Shown here in pieces: positions 5,225 through 7,148 of a DNA stretch of 7,148 bases. The stretch covers positions 1 to 7,148 of the forward strand of contig SKTG01000490.1 of NCBI GenBank assembly GCA_007118045.1. Direction: 5' to 3'. Within the stretch, counting starts at the first letter, position 1, and every line of letters begins with the position of its first letter. The notes beneath the pieces were generated by a model, which saw nothing but the letters and a program-made list of their open reading frames with translations, did no database searches and was not told where the DNA came from. This DNA is from Nitriliruptoraceae bacterium (lineage in GTDB: Bacteria > Actinomycetota > Nitriliruptoria > Nitriliruptorales > Nitriliruptoraceae). The translations under genes were made by a program, and so were the position numbers.

Positions 5225-6004
5225 TTGGCGCCCGCGCTGCGGTTCTACCTCACGGGCGGGGTCGCGATCGAAGGATCGCGGACCTTCGATCAGGGTGCGC
5301 TGCCCGGCCGGCAGGGCCGTCTCGCGCTCGTCTACCTGCTCGTGGAACGCCATCGGCCCGTGCCGATCCACGAGTTGGCCTCCGCCCTGTGGGGTGATGG
5401 CCTGCCTCGGAGCTGGGAGCCGTCGCTGCGGGCGGTCGTCAGCAAGCTGCGCACGGTGCTGACCCGGGCCGATGACGGTGACACCACCATCGTCACCGAA
5501 GGTGGTTGCTACCGGGTCCGGCTCGGTGACGTGTGGGTGGACATCGAGGTGGCAGCCAACGCCGTCGACCGCGCAGAAGGCGCCTGGCGGCACGGGGATG
5601 CCGCCACAGCTTGGTCGGAGGCCACGGTTGCCGCCGGGATCGTGCGGCGGCCGCTGCTCCCGGGCGAGGACCAGGCGTGGATCGTCGCTCTGCGCACACG
5701 TCTGGACGAGCTTGGGGTGCGTGCCCTGGATCTGCTCGTCCAGGTCTACCTCGCTCGTGGCGAGCACTCCCTGGCGATCGCCGTGGGTCGCGACCTGGTC
5801 GCCCTTGAACCCTTCCGCGAGGCCAGCTACCGCCACCTCATGCGCGCTCACCTCGCCGCAGGCGACCGTGCCGGGGCGGTGCGGACCCACCATCAGCTCC
5901 GCAACCTGCTGACCGAAGAGCTCGGGGTCGACCCCTCCACGGAGACCACGGCGCTCTACCTGGACGTCCTGCGAACCGGGACCCCGCGCCCGGCGGGACG
6001 GTGA
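5225..6004 (+). CDS. SARP/BTAD-type transcriptional regulator
   Basis: A 259-aa cytoplasmic DNA-binding protein of the small SARP (Streptomyces antibiotic regulatory protein) layout. Residues about 5-105 are a winged helix: FYLTGGVAIEG, GRQGRLALVYLLVERHRPVP, ELASALWGDGLPRSWEPSLR, VVSKLRTVLTRADD and EGGCYRVRL. Residues about 108-250 are a BTAD helical repeat domain with AWIVALRTRLDELGVRALDL, YLARGEHSLAIAVGRDLVAL and RTHHQLRNLLTEELGVDPST, the last being the family's typical end. No ATPase or TPR extension follows, so it is a stand-alone activator type. The frame is open upstream but overlaps the DUF1059 genes there. The first sensible start is TTG 5225, just before the conserved RFYLTG strand, with GAGAGG (5208-5213) 11 bases upstream, slightly far. 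It is divergent from the DUF1059-SnoaL group, which makes that group the first candidate target. Confidence 0.85.
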   Translation: MAPALRFYLTGGVAIEGSRTFDQGALPGRQGRLALVYLLVERHRPVPIHELASALWGDGLPRSWEPSLRAVVSKLRTVLTRADDGDTTIVTEGGCYRVRLGDVWVDIEVAANAVDRAEGAWRHGDAATAWSEATVAAGIVRRPLLPGEDQAWIVALRTRLDELGVRALDLLVQVYLARGEHSLAIAVGRDLVALEPFREASYRHLMRAHLAAGDRAGAVRTHHQLRNLLTEELGVDPSTETTALYLDVLRTGTPRPAGR

Positions 6005-6031
6005 ACCACAGCTACCGGGACCCGCAGGACG
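5965..6031 (+). repeat. Inverted repeat spanning the end of the SARP gene
   Basis: CGTCCTGCG (5965-5973) and CGCAGGACG (6023-6031) are exact reverse complements flanking the SARP stop. Between them is a smaller stem, CCCGC (5983-5987) with GCGGG (5993-5997). Together they could form a branched terminator. The 49-base loop makes this weak evidence. Confidence 0.3.
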
Positions 6032-6525
6032 GATCGCATCGGCGGCCGCGAACTTCACGACCTTCCTCACGGCAGCGGCCTGTCCGCGACCTGAGCCGGC
6101 AGCTGGGCCGTCGAGTCGGTGGACAACGGTGGGCGGACGATCCTGCTGCAGGTTGTTCGGCCGTCCGTCTTCTCGCGTGGGGCCACCCGACGGTGGTGCG
6201 AGCGATCCCGACGGCGACACGGGGTCGTGGCTCGATCTCGGAAGGACGCGTGCTTGTCGCGGCAGCCCCGACGTGGACAGCATCTGGACCGCCGTCGTGC
6301 AGCTTCTGGACGACGTGGCCCGTGAGTCGTTCGAGGATCGCGCGATCGACGGTCGAACCGAGGGCCTCCCGGGCGATCGTCGAGGACCGCCGGGGAGGAC
6401 GAAAGGTTGGCCCAGGACCAGGGGAGGGTGGCGAGGTGTGGTGTCACGATGGTGTCACGCGGCACCGCGACGTGGCTTGGCTGTGGCCGAGCGCTTCCCC
6501 CGTCGCGATCCCGGCCAGCGCCCTG
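6005..6525. other. Intergenic stretch between convergent genes, no gene recognised
   Basis: Several open frames cross this region on both strands, one even starting at a GTG overlapping the SARP stop, but their products are Arg/Pro/Gly-rich with no domain. The only stretch that reads like protein is on + at about 6273-6356 (VDSIWTAVVQLLDDVARESF and on), about 28 residues with G/C third positions. It has no ribosome-binding site and degenerates on both sides, so it may be a gene remnant or chance. The other notable element is the direct repeat at 6439-6459. Confidence 0.45.
6439..6459. repeat. 10-bp direct repeat with 11-bp period
   Basis: TGGTGTCACG occurs at 6439-6448 and again at 6450-6459, with one base between, so the copies sit one helical turn apart on the same face of the DNA. 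Each contains the small palindrome GTGTCAC. An 11-bp period is the spacing known for SARP-type operators, but the copies lie between convergent genes with no obvious promoter to control. Confidence 0.5.
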
Positions 6526-6535
6526 TCACCGCTGG
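6515..6535 (-). terminator. Short stem-loop over the stop of the nucleotidyltransferase gene
   Basis: CCAGCG (6515-6520) pairs with CGCTGG (6530-6535) around a 9-base loop that contains the stop codon at 6528-6526. The stem is short and has no T-run, so a terminator role is only possible. Confidence 0.3.
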
Positions 6536-7074
6536 TCACGGATCTCCGAAGGCCACGCCGCGACCTCCGCTCTTAGTCGCCCGTACCCAGGATGTGAGGT
6601 GTCGAACTCTTCGGCCTCGAGTCGATCGAACGCCGCGACCGCCTCAAGGAGTCGCTCCAGGTTGAAGCCGGAGTCCTTCTCGCGTGCCAACTCGAAGCGG
6701 ACCGTCCAGCTGAAGTGCCGACGCAGCGCAGCTACGTCCTGGTAGTCCCTCGCCGCGGCCCGCACGTCGACCGCGAGATCGATCCGGCACTCCTCATGCT
6801 CCGTCACGACCGTGAGACGAGCGAACGTGTCCGACACGATCTCGCGCTGCGATCCGATCCCGGCCTCGCCCAGCGCTCGCTCGACGGCAGCCACCATCGT
6901 GGCGATCGTGCCCGCGTCCGCATCGGCGCGACCGATGAAGAAGTCGAGGTCGTTGGTCCTCCGGTCAACCGTGCCACGGACGATCAGCGCCGCACCGCCC
7001 GTCAGCGCGAACCCCGCCGCCTCAGGCAGCCGACCGATGACGTCGAGCAGCCGCCGCTGGAGCGAGGTCAGCAC
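6526..7074 (-). CDS. AbiEii/AbiGii-type nucleotidyltransferase, shortened in the middle
   Basis: A 182-aa protein of the nucleotidyltransferase fold used by type IV toxin-antitoxin toxins (AbiEii/AbiGii). The signature is clear: FALTGGAALIVRG (GG at 26-27), then RRTNDLDFFIG with Asp42 and Asp44 as likely metal ligands, and CRIDLAVD (Asp99/Asp103) as the third acidic position. The C-terminal part (RDYQDVAALRRHF, then ELAREKDSGFNLERLLEAV and the final WPSEIRD) matches the usual end of the family. As I recall the family, a segment of about 25-30 residues carrying a conserved DLAxxKLLALFxR-like helix lies between the RIDL strand and RDYQDV. Here the two join almost directly, so a conserved lysine seems absent. 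The GTG start overlaps the upstream stop by 7 bases, implying translational coupling. It may be an active or decayed toxin. Confidence 0.75.
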   Translation of the reverse strand: MLTSLQRRLLDVIGRLPEAAGFALTGGAALIVRGTVDRRTNDLDFFIGRADADAGTIATMVAAVERALGEAGIGSQREIVSDTFARLTVVTEHEECRIDLAVDVRAAARDYQDVAALRRHFSWTVRFELAREKDSGFNLERLLEAVAAFDRLEAEEFDTSHPGYGRLRAEVAAWPSEIRDQR

Positions 7075-7148
7075 GACAGCTCAACACCCCGTCGCTCCGC
7101 GATCCAGTCCGCCCAGGCTCGACGGACGTGATCGGGCAGGTAGAGCTC
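7068..7148 (-). CDS. C-terminal end of the gene upstream of the nucleotidyltransferase (partial)
   Basis: The last 26 codons of a minus-strand gene enter from the right edge and read ELYLPDHVRRAWADWIAERR and then GVELSC, ending at TGA 7070-7068. The stop lies inside the start of the nucleotidyltransferase gene (GTG 7074), a 7-base overlap typical of coupled pairs. Position alone suggests it could be the antitoxin or partner of that gene, but the visible tail is not one I recognise. Confidence 0.6.
   Translation of the reverse strand, partial: ELYLPDHVRRAWADWIAERRGVELSC

Noticed and set aside
5012..6283. 423-aa minus-strand open frame
   Set aside because: Only its last 51 codons, with their own strong ribosome-binding site, are real (the DUF1059-like gene). 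The rest is antisense to the SARP gene.
6001..6576. 191-aa + strand open frame starting with a GTG overlapping the SARP stop
   Set aside because: The overlap looks like coupling, but the product is low-complexity Arg/Pro/Ser with no domain, and it runs into the antisense of the nucleotidyltransferase end.

Overview
This is a high-GC (roughly 70%) bacterial window whose genes use mostly G or C at third codon positions. The protein families fit an actinobacterium (Actinomycetota): an HD-phosphohydrolase/LuxR fusion regulator, a BTAD/SARP-type regulator, DUF1059 small proteins, a DM13-domain protein and an AbiEii-type nucleotidyltransferase. I cannot place it below phylum level. I see no mobile element, CRISPR array, tRNA or rRNA.

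Layout from left to right: (1) the last 27 codons of an unrecognised + strand gene (to 85). (2) A 230-base leader with two inverted repeats, then a 544-aa tandem-HD/LuxR regulator (316-1950). (3) A 9+9 bp inverted repeat, then a tightly spaced pair encoding a 98-aa antibiotic-biosynthesis-monooxygenase-like protein (2038-2334) and a DoxX-like four-helix membrane protein (2349-2825), closed by a 10-bp stem terminator. (4) About 570 bases with no gene I can support. (5) A membrane-anchored DM13-domain protein (3394-4080). (6) A minus-strand group, in transcription order: two adjacent DUF1059-like small proteins (5167-5012 and 4976-4800), then a SnoaL/NTF2-like protein (4724-4197). (7) A SARP/BTAD regulator (5225-6004) divergent from that group across 57 bases and probably starting at TTG. 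(8) About 520 bases without a supportable gene, holding a 10-bp direct repeat at 11-bp spacing. (9) A minus-strand AbiEii-like nucleotidyltransferase (7074-6526), overlapping by 7 bases the end of a gene that enters from the right edge.

How it may work together: two multi-domain regulators (HD-LuxR and SARP) sit next to sets of small proteins: ABM and DoxX after the first, paired DUF1059 and SnoaL opposite the second, with the DM13 protein between them. ABM, DoxX and DM13 families all have redox or quinone associations, so a redox- or stress-responsive accessory region is a reasonable guess, but no substrate or signal is visible. The nucleotidyltransferase pair at the right is probably a separate toxin-antitoxin-like unit. 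The most testable points are the shared Cys/His pattern of the two small proteins, the hairpin between them and the SnoaL gene, the palindrome ahead of ABM-DoxX, and an apparent internal gap in the nucleotidyltransferase.
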